NCBI RefSeq assembly: GCF_900110835.1
Contig: NZ_FOJG01000001.1
Span: 1,561,022-1,625,021 of the forward strand
DNA length: 64,000 bases
DNA from: Chitinophaga arvensicola
Lineage (GTDB): Bacteria; Bacteroidota; Bacteroidia; Chitinophagales; Chitinophagaceae
Direction: 5' to 3'
Within the stretch, counting starts at the first letter, position 1. Each line of letters opens with the position of its first letter. The notes under the pieces are model-generated. The model was not told the origin of the DNA. It made no database searches and saw only the letters and a program-made list of their open reading frames with translations. Below are positions 1-8,796 of the stretch, piece after piece. Made by a program: the position numbers and the translations under genes.

Positions 1-29
1 ACTTATTTTTCTGAAATTTGTTAAAAAAA

Positions 30-62
30 TTTGTTTTTATGTGAAACAATTTCCTACATTTG
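30..62 (+). promoter_or_regulatory. Bacteroidota-type promoter of the first tRNA-Pro
   Basis: TTTG at 30-33 and TACATTTG at 55-62 are separated by 21 bases, matching the TTTG / TAnnTTTG form of the Bacteroidota housekeeping sigma promoter. The second tRNA-Pro has the same two elements with the same 21-base spacing, which supports both. Transcription would start near 69, giving a leader of roughly 70 bases before the tRNA. Confidence 0.7.
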
Positions 63-137
63 CACTCCGCAATTGAAGCAAAGGTATCGCCACAAGGGCA
101 GCCGTTAAAGCAACAAACGCGGACTAAGAAGGGATTT

Positions 138-211
138 CGGGGCGTAGCGTAGCCCGGTATCGCGCCTGCTTTGGGAGCAGGAGGTCGCAGGTTCGAATCC
201 TGCCGCCCCGA
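138..211 (+). tRNA. tRNA-Pro, anticodon TGG (first copy)
   Basis: The acceptor stem CGGGGCG (138-144) pairs with CGCCCCG (204-210), with discriminator A211. The anticodon stem CCTGC/GCAGG encloses the loop TTTGGGA, so the anticodon is TGG at 172-174. The T-arm GCAGGTTCGAATCCTGC is canonical. CCA is not encoded. The sequence from 138 to 219 is identical to 18403-18484, the second copy. Confidence 0.97.
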
Positions 212-220
212 CTTAGAAAA

Positions 221-250
221 AAAGGATAGCATTTATGCTATCCTTTTTTT
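221..250 (+). terminator. Terminator of the first tRNA-Pro
   Basis: An 11-bp hairpin (AAAGGATAGCA, 221-231, with TGCTATCCTTT, 236-246) is followed directly by a T run, a typical intrinsic terminator just behind the tRNA. Confidence 0.85.
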
Positions 251-370
251 ATTTGCACCAACAGTGCAGATAATAATTTCCTCAGCAATCTTCTTCTGCC
301 ACCCCATCATAGTAATCTTCAACAATTGAATGTATTTTAGCGGTTAGTTGTTATGTAACCAGATAAAAAA

Positions 371-1183
371 ATGAAAAGAACCCCGGTCTCCATCTTCCTG
401 ATAAGTACTTGTTGCATATTTCTATTGGCGTGTAATCCTTTCCCAAAAAAGGATAGACATCCCGAAGTTCCTTTCCTGGCGGATCTTTTAAAAGACACTA
501 CGAAATTCATAAAGGTATTTGGTACAGAACAGCTCTCCGAAGTAGCTTTCTTAAAGGACGAAAGGATCTTGTTAAAGCCAGACAACAGCAAGCTGCCATT
601 TAAGATTATCGACATTCGCGGAACAGTGATCATGGAGCATACTTTTGACTGGGAACTACCATTTTATATCGACAAGCAGGGAAATTTGTACTTCAACAGG
701 GAGAAATACGATTATCCTGACTATCAAAAGCAGGAAGCTTTTAAAACAGTTGTTTTTAAAGACAGCATCAATAAAAAGTATGCAGCATTGGATGCCGGGC
801 TGGCAGACAGTGTAAAGTTTAAGCTGATAGATGACTATGAAATCAAACTATTAGAGGCTTACGGCCTGAAGCCATGTGAATACCAGACGGTAAACAGGGA
901 AAAATGTGATGTTTTTGAAGTAAAGAATAACGTATTGCTCGTAAGACAGGACGAGCTGTATAAAAATGACTTTGCTAAATTACCGGTAGCGCCGGAAACC
1001 TTCGATGACAAAGTATTGATCCGTTGGCAGAATGGGAAACTTCCTTCTCCGGTTTACCTGGCATATTACCAGGTGACTGGGCATAAGTTTAAGTGTAGTG
1101 ACATGACACTGCCCGTAGTAATCCGGCTAAAAGGTCAAAATTATTTATTCACCTATTCCTTTGGCCTTTTTTTAATTAAATAG
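371..1183 (+). CDS. Predicted lipoprotein of unknown function
   Basis: This 270-residue protein starts with a short lipoprotein signal peptide, a hydrophobic stretch ending in the lipobox LLAC at about residues 18-21, so it should be lipid-anchored outside the inner membrane. The mature part is hydrophilic and alternates short strands with charged loops. I recognise no catalytic motif or known domain. The ATG at 371 places the signal peptide exactly at the N-terminus. It stands alone between the tRNA terminator and the next small gene, 126 bases away. The family is unknown to me; the lipoprotein call is secure and any function would be a guess. Confidence 0.75.
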   Translation: MKRTPVSIFLISTCCIFLLACNPFPKKDRHPEVPFLADLLKDTTKFIKVFGTEQLSEVAFLKDERILLKPDNSKLPFKIIDIRGTVIMEHTFDWELPFYIDKQGNLYFNREKYDYPDYQKQEAFKTVVFKDSINKKYAALDAGLADSVKFKLIDDYEIKLLEAYGLKPCEYQTVNREKCDVFEVKNNVLLVRQDELYKNDFAKLPVAPETFDDKVLIRWQNGKLPSPVYLAYYQVTGHKFKCSDMTLPVVIRLKGQNYLFTYSFGLFLIK

Positions 1184-1309
1184 TAGCCGGGAAACCAGTT
1201 ATTACCACATTCCAAAGTGTCGCTGTGTTAACACTTTGAAGATTTGAAGGAAAGCACCAGACACTTTCCCCTATTTTTAGTACATTCGAATTATTAATAA
1301 TGTATTAGA

Positions 1310-1651
1310 ATGCCTATCGCCTCTACCTCTTTTCTGAAAGCCCGGATTCCCGGCGCTTCCGTTGCACAACTGCTGAAATTATATGAGCGTGAAATCCTTA
1401 CCCAGGGAGCAGGACAAACTGCTATCCGCGACAACATGGTGGCCTTTTCCGGCAGCAGTCAGCCGGTAAACCGTCAGGCAAAAAAGTTTGCTGATTATAC
1501 AGACGGGCGGCTGATTGTGACAGAAACCGACAGCACTTTTGAAGTATGCCTGGAAGCTGAATATCCCGGATGGAAGTTTCTGTTCGATGTATACTTCACG
1601 AAGCTCAGGGATGACCTGGAAAAAGAGTTGCAATTAAAGGTAAGCCAGTAG
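1310..1651 (+). CDS. Small hypothetical protein
   Basis: This 113-residue protein has no signal peptide and no membrane segment, so it is probably cytoplasmic. The N-terminal 40 residues look helical, followed by short polar strands and an amphipathic, Lys/Glu-rich C-terminal helix. I see no catalytic motif and do not recognise the family. The preceding 60 bases are AT-rich and could hold a promoter. The next gene is about 100 bases downstream on the same strand. Overlapping frames on the other strand look like shadows. Confidence 0.6.
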   Translation: MPIASTSFLKARIPGASVAQLLKLYEREILTQGAGQTAIRDNMVAFSGSSQPVNRQAKKFADYTDGRLIVTETDSTFEVCLEAEYPGWKFLFDVYFTKLRDDLEKELQLKVSQ

Positions 1652-1754
1652 CATCTTTCAGAGGATTGCAAGTCAGGAGGGAACAATCTATTCCCACAAG
1701 TGTTATATTGATAAGGAATTACGCTTGATCTCTTTCACTAAAAAAGTACGTAAG

Positions 1755-2501
1755 ATGACAAACCTTATCATCGCTTCTTTCTCAGAAGAAGCGCAGGCAA
1801 TGAATACTGCAAAGAAATTAACGGAACTGGAAGCCATCGGCGACATTACCATTTATGAAAGTGTGATGATCAGGAAAGATGAAAAAGGAGAAGTAACGGT
1901 ATTGGAACAGGATACCGCCGAAGGTTCCCGTACCTTAACAGGTATGGCCATTGGTGGTTTGATAGGCGTACTTGGCGGTCCGGTAGGGATGATGGCTGGT
2001 ATGTTGGTGGGTACGATTACGGGCGCCGCCTGGGAATCTGATCATTACAGCTTCTCACGGGATTTTGCCGGCAAAGTGGCCGATGAATTGCAACCCGGTA
2101 TGGTAGCTATTATTGCAGAAGTAGACGAAGATAATAAAGTGTTCCTGGATACTTACGTGAATGATGCCTGGGGAAAACTGGTCAGAACAGATGTGGAATA
2201 TGAGTATGACAAAATCTCCAATGAGCAGTTAGAGGCCATCGACGAAGAGATTGCAGCAGACAGGAACGCGCTGCGGTTGGCATCTCAGGAAGAAAAAGAA
2301 AAAATACAGCAAACGATAACTACCCTGAAAGAAAAAAGAAAGGAAAAAATTGCCGCCTTTAAAGCCGCAGCAGATACAACGCTGGCCGAAGAAAAAGGAC
2401 TGGTAAAAGAAACAAGGGCCGAATTTATTCACAACCGCATTGCCAGGTATCGGGAAAAACTGGCCGCCCTGGAAGAAGAATTGAAAAATATGACGAAGTA
2501 A
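1755..2501 (+). CDS. DUF1269-like glycine-zipper protein with coiled-coil tail
   Basis: The ATG at 1755 is preferred over an upstream TTG at 1725 because the protein then opens with MTNLIIASF, as DUF1269 proteins do. The first 55 residues form an alpha/beta unit. A Gly-rich hydrophobic segment at about residues 65-95 (GLIGVLGGPVGMMAGMLVG) is the family's glycine zipper, likely inserted in or touching the membrane. From about residue 150 the chain is strongly charged (Glu/Lys-rich) and predicted coiled coil, longer than in minimal family members. DUF1269 proteins have no assigned biochemical role; they are often linked to stress or envelope functions. The gene stands alone and ends at a hairpin before a convergent gene. 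Confidence 0.75.
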   Translation: MTNLIIASFSEEAQAMNTAKKLTELEAIGDITIYESVMIRKDEKGEVTVLEQDTAEGSRTLTGMAIGGLIGVLGGPVGMMAGMLVGTITGAAWESDHYSFSRDFAGKVADELQPGMVAIIAEVDEDNKVFLDTYVNDAWGKLVRTDVEYEYDKISNEQLEAIDEEIAADRNALRLASQEEKEKIQQTITTLKEKRKEKIAAFKAAADTTLAEEKGLVKETRAEFIHNRIARYREKLAALEEELKNMTK

Positions 2502-2508
2502 AAATACG

Positions 2509-2533
2509 GCAGGAACGGAACTCCCGTTCCTGC
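2509..2533. terminator. Hairpin between convergent genes
   Basis: Arms GCAGGAACGG (2509-2518) and CCGTTCCTGC (2524-2533) form a perfect 10-bp stem with a 5-base loop in the 41-base gap between two convergent genes. There is no long T run on either strand, so it is a probable but weak bidirectional terminator. Confidence 0.5.
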
Positions 2534-2542
2534 TGAATAATC

Positions 2543-3679
2543 TTACTCTCCCAGGGAAGCCTTGCCACTGCCCAATCCCCAGTTAATACCAAAGAGAGAA
2601 ACAATGCTGTGTTTATCTCCGAAATTTTTTCCAAACGCACCGTTGATATACAAACCATCCCTGATTTTATAACTGATTACACCTACATTCCTGTATTGTT
2701 CATCTATTTCATCGAGGAAATAATGGCGGTACATAAATTCATACCCGATAGAAAACTGGTTAAACTCAAAAGCCACCTTTCCGCCTACATCTATATTATT
2801 GGATTTTACGAGTCCGCTCTTGGGCGATAGTGCATAACCATCATACATGTAACGGGCATTTACAAGTACATCGAGATAGTTGGTAGTGGGCTTTTTATCA
2901 CTTGGATTCAAGGGAATGTAACTGGCTACAGTAGTCCATACGCCTGCCCTGCCCGTTTTCCAGGTGCTGTCTCCCACGCCGTAGGTAGCATAGGCGCCTG
3001 CAATATCCCAGGAGATGAGGGGTTTTTCTGTCATCAGGTCGGCGATGTTGGCGGCCAGTTGATCAGGGTTTTCCTCCCAGTATTTTGTGATGGCCTGTTT
3101 CAGTTCATCGCCGGTTTTGCCGGCGGTGGCTAACACCAGTTTTGCAGGTGGCGGCTGACTGGCCCAATCATTCACCGCTTTATTAAGGCGATCAAAATGT
3201 TTGGCCCGGTACCAACGGATGATATTCGCTCTCACACCGGCGGAAAACACTTTTTGCGTAGTGCTGGCGGTATCGGGCAGCATATCTTTGGATGTAAAGG
3301 ACGCAGACACGGAAGCGAATTTTAATCCGGAGAAAATATCCTGTCCCGTTACCTTTAATGCGCCGGATGGAAGTTTGGTGGTTTTCAGGCCCAGGTATTT
3401 ATAGGCATTATGATCACCGGATTTTACCCACCAGTACGGGGAGGTTTCCATCGAATAACTTTGCGGCCACCCGGTGCTGCCATCAAATGTTTGCAGGATA
3501 CCGAGTACCAGCGCTTTCGGCGTGGTAGGGGCTTCAATGTTGGTGGGGGAAAGATCGATCAACTGAAAACCTGGTGACCTGGGTGCGGCAAGATCTTTCG
3601 GTTGCACAGGCCCGGCGCTGTTCTGCGCAGCAACTGCCACCGGCAGGGTTAACAATAAAAAAAGAAGCAGGCGTTTCAT
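2543..3679 (-). CDS. Predicted outer-membrane or periplasmic protein in the protease operon
   Basis: This 378-residue protein has a clear Sec signal peptide (hydrophobic residues 4-15, cleavage near AAQ). The central part is rich in Lys, Trp and Pro. The last ~120 residues contain alternating aromatic/polar strands with short turns, resembling the end of an outer-membrane beta barrel. I do not recognise the family. It is the last gene of a four-gene minus-strand cluster and starts 2 bases after the small gene at 3682-4080, so the two are almost surely co-transcribed. It would be the only exported member of the cluster, which makes it a candidate target, receptor or export partner for the proteases. 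That role is inference. Confidence 0.7.
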   Translation of the reverse strand: MKRLLLFLLLTLPVAVAAQNSAGPVQPKDLAAPRSPGFQLIDLSPTNIEAPTTPKALVLGILQTFDGSTGWPQSYSMETSPYWWVKSGDHNAYKYLGLKTTKLPSGALKVTGQDIFSGLKFASVSASFTSKDMLPDTASTTQKVFSAGVRANIIRWYRAKHFDRLNKAVNDWASQPPPAKLVLATAGKTGDELKQAITKYWEENPDQLAANIADLMTEKPLISWDIAGAYATYGVGDSTWKTGRAGVWTTVASYIPLNPSDKKPTTNYLDVLVNARYMYDGYALSPKSGLVKSNNIDVGGKVAFEFNQFSIGYEFMYRHYFLDEIDEQYRNVGVISYKIRDGLYINGAFGKNFGDKHSIVSLFGINWGLGSGKASLGE

Positions 3680-3681
3680 CG

Positions 3682-4080
3682 TCAGGGAATTAAAAGGATT
3701 TGTTTGGTGACAATCACTTTGGTGTAGTCTTCATTTGGGACCACCTGGTCGGGAAAGAATTTTGTAAATCCCAGTGGCCCACCTTCGAGGTAGTAAAGTG
3801 CGGTAAGCCGCTCTGATTCTGTTTTACGTTGGTTCTGATCCGTAAAAATGGCGAGACTTATTTCCGTCAGTACCAGTAATTGCTTACCGGGTAAAGTAGT
3901 GGCATCTGTGATGGGCGCCCTGGTAATATCCCCGGATGCATCTGTAGATACTTCTGTCCAGTAAATAGTGGTTCTGCCTTCATCTGTGACCAGCGCACGG
4001 GAACGGGCCAGTCCGAAGGTGTTCACATCACACGCAAATTTAACGAGGTCTAAACCTGCCCCAACCTGATAGGAGTCCAT
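3682..4080 (-). CDS. Small hypothetical protein of the protease operon
   Basis: This 132-residue protein has no signal peptide or membrane segment. Its pattern of short beta strands and turns, with Thr/Asp-rich loops, suggests a compact beta-sandwich-like fold, but I recognise no family. It lies between an M19-like enzyme (124 bases upstream) and the outer-membrane-like protein (2 bases downstream). The 124-base gap holds a plausible promoter at 4164-4194, so this gene and the next may also be expressed separately from the proteases. Possible roles include inhibitor, immunity protein or adaptor; none can be chosen from sequence. Confidence 0.65.
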   Translation of the reverse strand: MDSYQVGAGLDLVKFACDVNTFGLARSRALVTDEGRTTIYWTEVSTDASGDITRAPITDATTLPGKQLLVLTEISLAIFTDQNQRKTESERLTALYYLEGGPLGFTKFFPDQVVPNEDYTKVIVTKQILLIP

Positions 4081-4163
4081 ATTGATTATAGTTAATGATG
4101 ATCATAAAAAAGCGCGGGATATAGGGTCAGCGCTACTTTCAGCTTCACAGGAACGATGATGCA

Positions 4164-4194
4164 CAAGATAAAACGAGCTGACAATAAAAACAAA
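4164..4194 (-). promoter_or_regulatory. Possible internal promoter of the protease operon
   Basis: On the minus strand TTTG (4194-4191) is followed after 20 bases by TATCTTG (4170-4164), close to the TTTG/TAnnTTTG promoter. It lies in the only sizeable gap of the cluster and would drive the small gene and the outer-membrane-like gene with a leader of about 75 bases. Confidence 0.35.
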
Positions 4195-4204
4195 TTACGT
4201 TGTC

Positions 4205-5875
4205 CTATTCTTCCCAGTTTGTTAAATACCGCGCGGTGAAATTTACGCCATTGGTATACATGAATTTTTCAATCACAGTGTCCAGATATCCCACATCAAG
4301 AGAGCCGTCTGAAGGATTGTAGCGGAGAGAACGGGTATTATTTCCATCTCCTGTATTCAGGTATTTATCAGCAACAGGCAGGTATTTTTTTAACCCGGCT
4401 GCGAGAGAAGATAATTCCACAATATTATCCAGGCGGTTGATCGGATTGATGAGTCCATCGAAATCAGAGCCGATGCTCAGGTGATCCCAGGGAGAAGTAT
4501 CCGGTTGCCAGGCCAGGCCGGTATTACCCACGCGTACCGCATATACGAGATGCAGACACAACAGCATCAGGTGGCGTTCCGCCCTGGAAGGAAGGCTCAG
4601 GAAATCAAACAGTCCTTCTGCACCGGGCAGTTGTCCGTCTCTGAACAATTTCTCCCACTCTTCTTTCGCAATGTATTCCGGATCAAAATATTGCGGCCGG
4701 CTGCTGTCGATCATCTTTTCCGCTCCAAGGATACGTTGGTCGAGGCTAACGCCGATCAATCCTTTGGAGCCCATGATCTCTATAATTTCTTCATCGAATA
4801 GATTGATGGTCCAGGGGTTGCCATAGAGGCCACTGTTGATGGCATCGTTGGTTTTACCGATCTTCCTGTTTTCGGATTCCACTATGCATACAAATGTGCC
4901 GTTTTCCATACCGGTGTTGGACCTGAATTGTTTTTTTGCGAGATAATTACTCAACGAGGTAAACGTAAAACCGGTATGAGAAGTGATGATGGGTAACCTG
5001 CTCACAGTCGGTATTTCATTGATGAGCGATTCACGGTAGCGGTAGTAATGAAAGCGCGTATACACACTCATATGTTTAATGTCGATGAGAACTGGCCGTG
5101 TAGCATGTGTTAAAGCCTGGCGGATTACTTTTTTGCCCAGCTGTGTTAGTCCCAGCCCTGCTTTGGGCATAAAGTCTTCGCTGCTGAAGGCAATCTGTGC
5201 CTGTTTGTTCAGTCCCTGTGCAAATCCTCCCAGTGATTGTTCCGGAATATAACTCAGGTGACAAAGGTTGATGCTGATATAATCCAGTTCGCTATTGTCC
5301 TGGATCTCTTTCAGGTTAAGTTCCGGTGTTCTGGAAAGTGCAGCGCCACGGATGGGCACATCGGATAAATTATGTCCGCCTTCTATCGAAAAAATGAGGT
5401 AACGTGTTTCGTTATCATTTTTCAGGGTATCAATAATTTGCTGGCGGCTTTGATTCAGCCAGTCTTTCCGGCCGGTATACCTGATATGATAGGGTGCGGC
5501 AGCCAGGAAATTTTTATTGTCGAGATATAGTTTTACCTGTTGCTTAAACTCCGCATAGTAGTTGGTCTGGCCATCGCGGGTTTTATTGACAATATCCTGG
5601 TTCAGCGGCAGTATTCCGGAGAAATCGATGCCCAGTACATGCAGGATGCGGCGGGCAAAAGCATGTTCGAGACTGATAATGGAAGTGACGCCGAGAAACA
5701 GCTGACTGTCTTTTACCTGGTTGGGCGATGCCTGGCTGTTAAACGGGCCGCCAAAGAGATCGTTCAGTAAACTGGCCACGCCGCTTGTTTTTATCTGTTC
5801 ATTGATAGGTGTACCATTGCTGAGATAATGTTTGAACAGCAGGTGAAAATGGAAATCGAAGATCTTGTTTGCCAT
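4205..5875 (-). CDS. M19 (membrane dipeptidase-like) zinc peptidase, extended form
   Basis: This 556-residue protein has the layout of the M19/renal dipeptidase branch of the amidohydrolase superfamily. It shows an H-x-H pair near the start (His9, His11), a Glu in an SIEGGH motif (Glu165) in the place of the metal-bridging Glu, His268 in IKHMS, His300 in ITSHTG, and a late Asp471 in GSDFDG, the family signature. Such enzymes hydrolyse dipeptides or related small amides with two zinc ions. The protein is longer than typical members (about 350-420 residues), with inserts at about 20-60 and 380-430. It has no signal peptide, so it is probably cytoplasmic. It starts 8 bases after the dual-protease gene stops, indicating one operon. 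A role in trimming peptides released by the upstream protease is inferred. Confidence 0.8.
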   Translation of the reverse strand: MANKIFDFHFHLLFKHYLSNGTPINEQIKTSGVASLLNDLFGGPFNSQASPNQVKDSQLFLGVTSIISLEHAFARRILHVLGIDFSGILPLNQDIVNKTRDGQTNYYAEFKQQVKLYLDNKNFLAAAPYHIRYTGRKDWLNQSRQQIIDTLKNDNETRYLIFSIEGGHNLSDVPIRGAALSRTPELNLKEIQDNSELDYISINLCHLSYIPEQSLGGFAQGLNKQAQIAFSSEDFMPKAGLGLTQLGKKVIRQALTHATRPVLIDIKHMSVYTRFHYYRYRESLINEIPTVSRLPIITSHTGFTFTSLSNYLAKKQFRSNTGMENGTFVCIVESENRKIGKTNDAINSGLYGNPWTINLFDEEIIEIMGSKGLIGVSLDQRILGAEKMIDSSRPQYFDPEYIAKEEWEKLFRDGQLPGAEGLFDFLSLPSRAERHLMLLCLHLVYAVRVGNTGLAWQPDTSPWDHLSIGSDFDGLINPINRLDNIVELSSLAAGLKKYLPVADKYLNTGDGNNTRSLRYNPSDGSLDVGYLDTVIEKFMYTNGVNFTARYLTNWEE

Positions 5876-5883
5876 GGGGTCAA

Positions 5884-8703
5884 TTATTTTGCAGCATTTT
5901 CGATGATAGACTGGACGGTATTAAATCGTTGGAGCAGATCCGGGTAAGTGGTGGTGGTGGCGCTTTCATAGGCGCTTACACTCGTTCCGAAAGTGGCGCT
6001 TTCCAGTGCGCGTGCGCTGTCCGATAATTGCGTAGCCGGCGCTGCGAGCGATTCCTGGTTGCCTCTTTTGGTGCCGAAGATGGCGTCATGTAATTTGTTC
6101 CAGTATGTTTTTACGATTTCGGCATATCCTTGCAGGGAGTTTAAAAAAGCGCTCTCATTCCACCCGTCGTAGGGGTTCTTTAATTTGTTGGCTGCTTTGG
6201 GCGGGGTATTTAATAATTTTTCTGCATTGAGAATACCGCTGCCAAATCCTTTCCGGGGTAGCTGATCGCTTTTGCGTGCGGAGTCTTTCAGTGCTTGTCT
6301 GAATGCTTCTACTCTTTTCCAGCCGGCATATTCCGGGGCTTTGAGGATGTCCTGGTATTTGGCCAGCCAATAGGCGGCTGCAGCGGCCACGTGTGGGGTG
6401 GCATAGCTGGTACCATCGCCATAGGCAAATCCTTCGGGGTGGTCGCTGGTTTCCTGCCAGATGGGGACCAGTACGTCTTCACCGGGAGCGGTAATATCTA
6501 CGGTATCGCCACGGGAGGAACCGGTCCATTCACGGTCGAGCGGATTAGAGGCTGCTACGGCAATAGTGCCCGGAAATACGGCGGGAGCAACAACGGCCTG
6601 CACGCTGTTGCCGGCGGCGCAACACCAGATCACACCGCTTTCATAGGCTTGTCTGGCGAGTTTGGCGGTAGTTAAGGTGGGCGGAATACCCATGCTCATG
6701 GTAATGATATCAAAGCCCTGGGCAATCGCCGCATCCAGTGCGGCTGCCAATTGTTGCTGGCGGTTGATGATCACCACCGTTTCGGCTATACGAAACGGAA
6801 CCAGTTTATAATTGTCGGGTGTGAGTAGTCCACAATTGCCATTACCGGCTGCCGGGGAATACTGATGGCCAATAAGGAGGCTACCCGTGCGGGTGCCGTG
6901 ACCGGGTTGCTTGCCAAAGGCAACCGTACGGAGGTCGATGGCTACGTCGGTATTGTCGAGGAAGTTGTAGTCATTGTCGGTATCAAAAGAGTCAATGACT
7001 TTGGAGTGATCGGTGAAGCCGGTATCGAACTGCACTACGCGGATTCCTTTTTCATGGGGAGATACGGGGGCTTTTTCCGGCGTCAGTATTTTATCAAAGC
7101 CGGTGGCCAGCCAGTTCCAGCGGCGGTATTCTTCTTCTTTTTTGCCGGATACAAATTTGCTGATGGCGTTTACAGTATAATTTTTCAGGAAGAGATCTTC
7201 ATTCGGAGTACCATATCCATCATCAAACAGGAACCCGGATTCCGTAGGCCCGCCGCCTTTCCTGAGCACATTGGCCGTGTCTGCATTGAGATACAAAGGC
7301 AGGTCGGCTTCTGCATAAAAAATGCCTGGTATTTTGGCCAGTTCCCGTGCTTCTTCGTGGGCATTGCCACTGAAGTTGACGGTAAAGGTAAAGAGCGCTT
7401 CTTTATCGGGTGTTGCGGTGGCCGGCGTGAGTAGCGATAGCTTTACACCCGGTGGATATTTCAGGGACAATACGGCCTCTATCTGCGCTACTGTAGCCGG
7501 TTTATTCATGGCTGCAATAATAAAGGGTGTGAGGCTGCTGATCGCATTTGTAGCAGGAGTATCCATGGTGTTTTCTTTGGGAGATGAAGGAATAATGGGC
7601 AGGTTCACCGCATCATTTTTATTGGCGGCTGTTACTACCTGGTTAATGCCTTGCCGGATCACGGTTTGATCCGCCAGCGCCTGTTGCAGTTGTGGTGCAA
7701 TGATATCTGTATCTCTGAGTAGGGCGCTACGGCCATTTTCCATTTCGGCCGACAGAGAGGCTTCGCGTATGGCGCTCACTATTACACTTACTTTAATGCC
7801 TTCGTTACCGATCCAGTCGATCTGATCATCCGGTGTATCGGGAGTTGCCAGTTGTCCGTCTCTTGTGAGCACACGGTTTTGGTCGTCTGTACGGGAAAGA
7901 CCGCTATGATGCAGGGCGATCACTTCACAGGTGCCGAGACCGAAAACCGGGGAGCCGCTGCTGCCGGGCAGTGTATCCGATTCATACACCAGCCGGGTAC
8001 CAGTTTCAGAGAAGAAATGAATATCTTTCATCACTACTTTTTTGGGTAACCCATTCGGGTGTTGTACAATCACGCAGGCTTCTCCCTTGATGATTTTACC
8101 CAGGTTGCCATCCAGCCGGATCGGGGGAAACTGGGATAGCGCTTCTCCGAAATTGCCGGTGGTATTGACACCTATCAGGGTAAAGTCCAGACCTGTATTC
8201 AGCGCGGTTTTACTGACTTCCAGGCTGGATGTAAGAAAGAACTTACGGGCGTCCAGCTTAAAGGCAGCGCTTCTTTTCAAGGCTTTGGTGTTGGGATCGA
8301 CTTCATAATTGAACTCCGCCATCATATCTTCCGCGTCAGCGGCAGATTCAATAACATGGTGATTGGTGAGCAGGATATCCGGGGTAACGAGGAAGCCGGT
8401 GCCGATTGGCGCCCCTCCTTTCAGGATACGGCATACTGCCCTCGACATCTCCGAGAGCCGGTCGAGTACGTATTTATCCTGGAAATCGGCAGTGCCGGTA
8501 ATGCGCTCCAGCGCAGTGGCTACTACGGGTGTGTTTTCACGTGCTACGCGGTATTGCACGCGGGTGGCGTTATCTTCCAGTTGTACTAAAGGTTGATTGG
8601 CATTCCGTAAGGCATTCAACTTTCTTTCAGCTGCTTCAAAGTCGGACCGGCGGTTACCAAAACGATTAGCTACTTCCTGGATTACTTTCCAATGAGGTAT
8701 CAT
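5884..8703 (-). CDS. Fused trypsin/V8-like protease and subtilisin-like (S8) protease
   Basis: This 939-residue protein carries two complete serine-protease triads of different folds. Residues ~85-310 are a chymotrypsin/V8-like domain: GTGFLV leads to TNHHV (His116), then LDFTLIG (Asp173) and GSSGSPVF (Ser249). Residues ~400-475 resemble a propeptide-like alpha/beta segment. Residues ~550-830 are a subtilase: VVQFDTGF (Asp560), GHGT (His602), AAGN (Asn699, oxyanion hole) and GTSYATPH (Ser766). The N-terminal 85 residues (helical, ending in an LERITG-type stretch) precede the protease as in the adaptor-like N-termini of some bacterial V8-like conflict-system proteases. The C-terminal ~100 residues are Ala/Ser-rich. 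There is no signal peptide. It is the first gene of the cluster. Both active sites look intact. The fusion is confidently read; its substrate is unknown. Confidence 0.88.
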   Translation of the reverse strand: MIPHWKVIQEVANRFGNRRSDFEAAERKLNALRNANQPLVQLEDNATRVQYRVARENTPVVATALERITGTADFQDKYVLDRLSEMSRAVCRILKGGAPIGTGFLVTPDILLTNHHVIESAADAEDMMAEFNYEVDPNTKALKRSAAFKLDARKFFLTSSLEVSKTALNTGLDFTLIGVNTTGNFGEALSQFPPIRLDGNLGKIIKGEACVIVQHPNGLPKKVVMKDIHFFSETGTRLVYESDTLPGSSGSPVFGLGTCEVIALHHSGLSRTDDQNRVLTRDGQLATPDTPDDQIDWIGNEGIKVSVIVSAIREASLSAEMENGRSALLRDTDIIAPQLQQALADQTVIRQGINQVVTAANKNDAVNLPIIPSSPKENTMDTPATNAISSLTPFIIAAMNKPATVAQIEAVLSLKYPPGVKLSLLTPATATPDKEALFTFTVNFSGNAHEEARELAKIPGIFYAEADLPLYLNADTANVLRKGGGPTESGFLFDDGYGTPNEDLFLKNYTVNAISKFVSGKKEEEYRRWNWLATGFDKILTPEKAPVSPHEKGIRVVQFDTGFTDHSKVIDSFDTDNDYNFLDNTDVAIDLRTVAFGKQPGHGTRTGSLLIGHQYSPAAGNGNCGLLTPDNYKLVPFRIAETVVIINRQQQLAAALDAAIAQGFDIITMSMGIPPTLTTAKLARQAYESGVIWCCAAGNSVQAVVAPAVFPGTIAVAASNPLDREWTGSSRGDTVDITAPGEDVLVPIWQETSDHPEGFAYGDGTSYATPHVAAAAAYWLAKYQDILKAPEYAGWKRVEAFRQALKDSARKSDQLPRKGFGSGILNAEKLLNTPPKAANKLKNPYDGWNESAFLNSLQGYAEIVKTYWNKLHDAIFGTKRGNQESLAAPATQLSDSARALESATFGTSVSAYESATTTTYPDLLQRFNTVQSIIENAAK

Positions 8704-8796
8704 TTCGAGGTTAATTATCTGGGGTAATTGGGGTACTATCTTCTGTAAAGAAAATTAGGAAAAAAAAAGGAGATTTGAAATATTTATATTTAGTAC

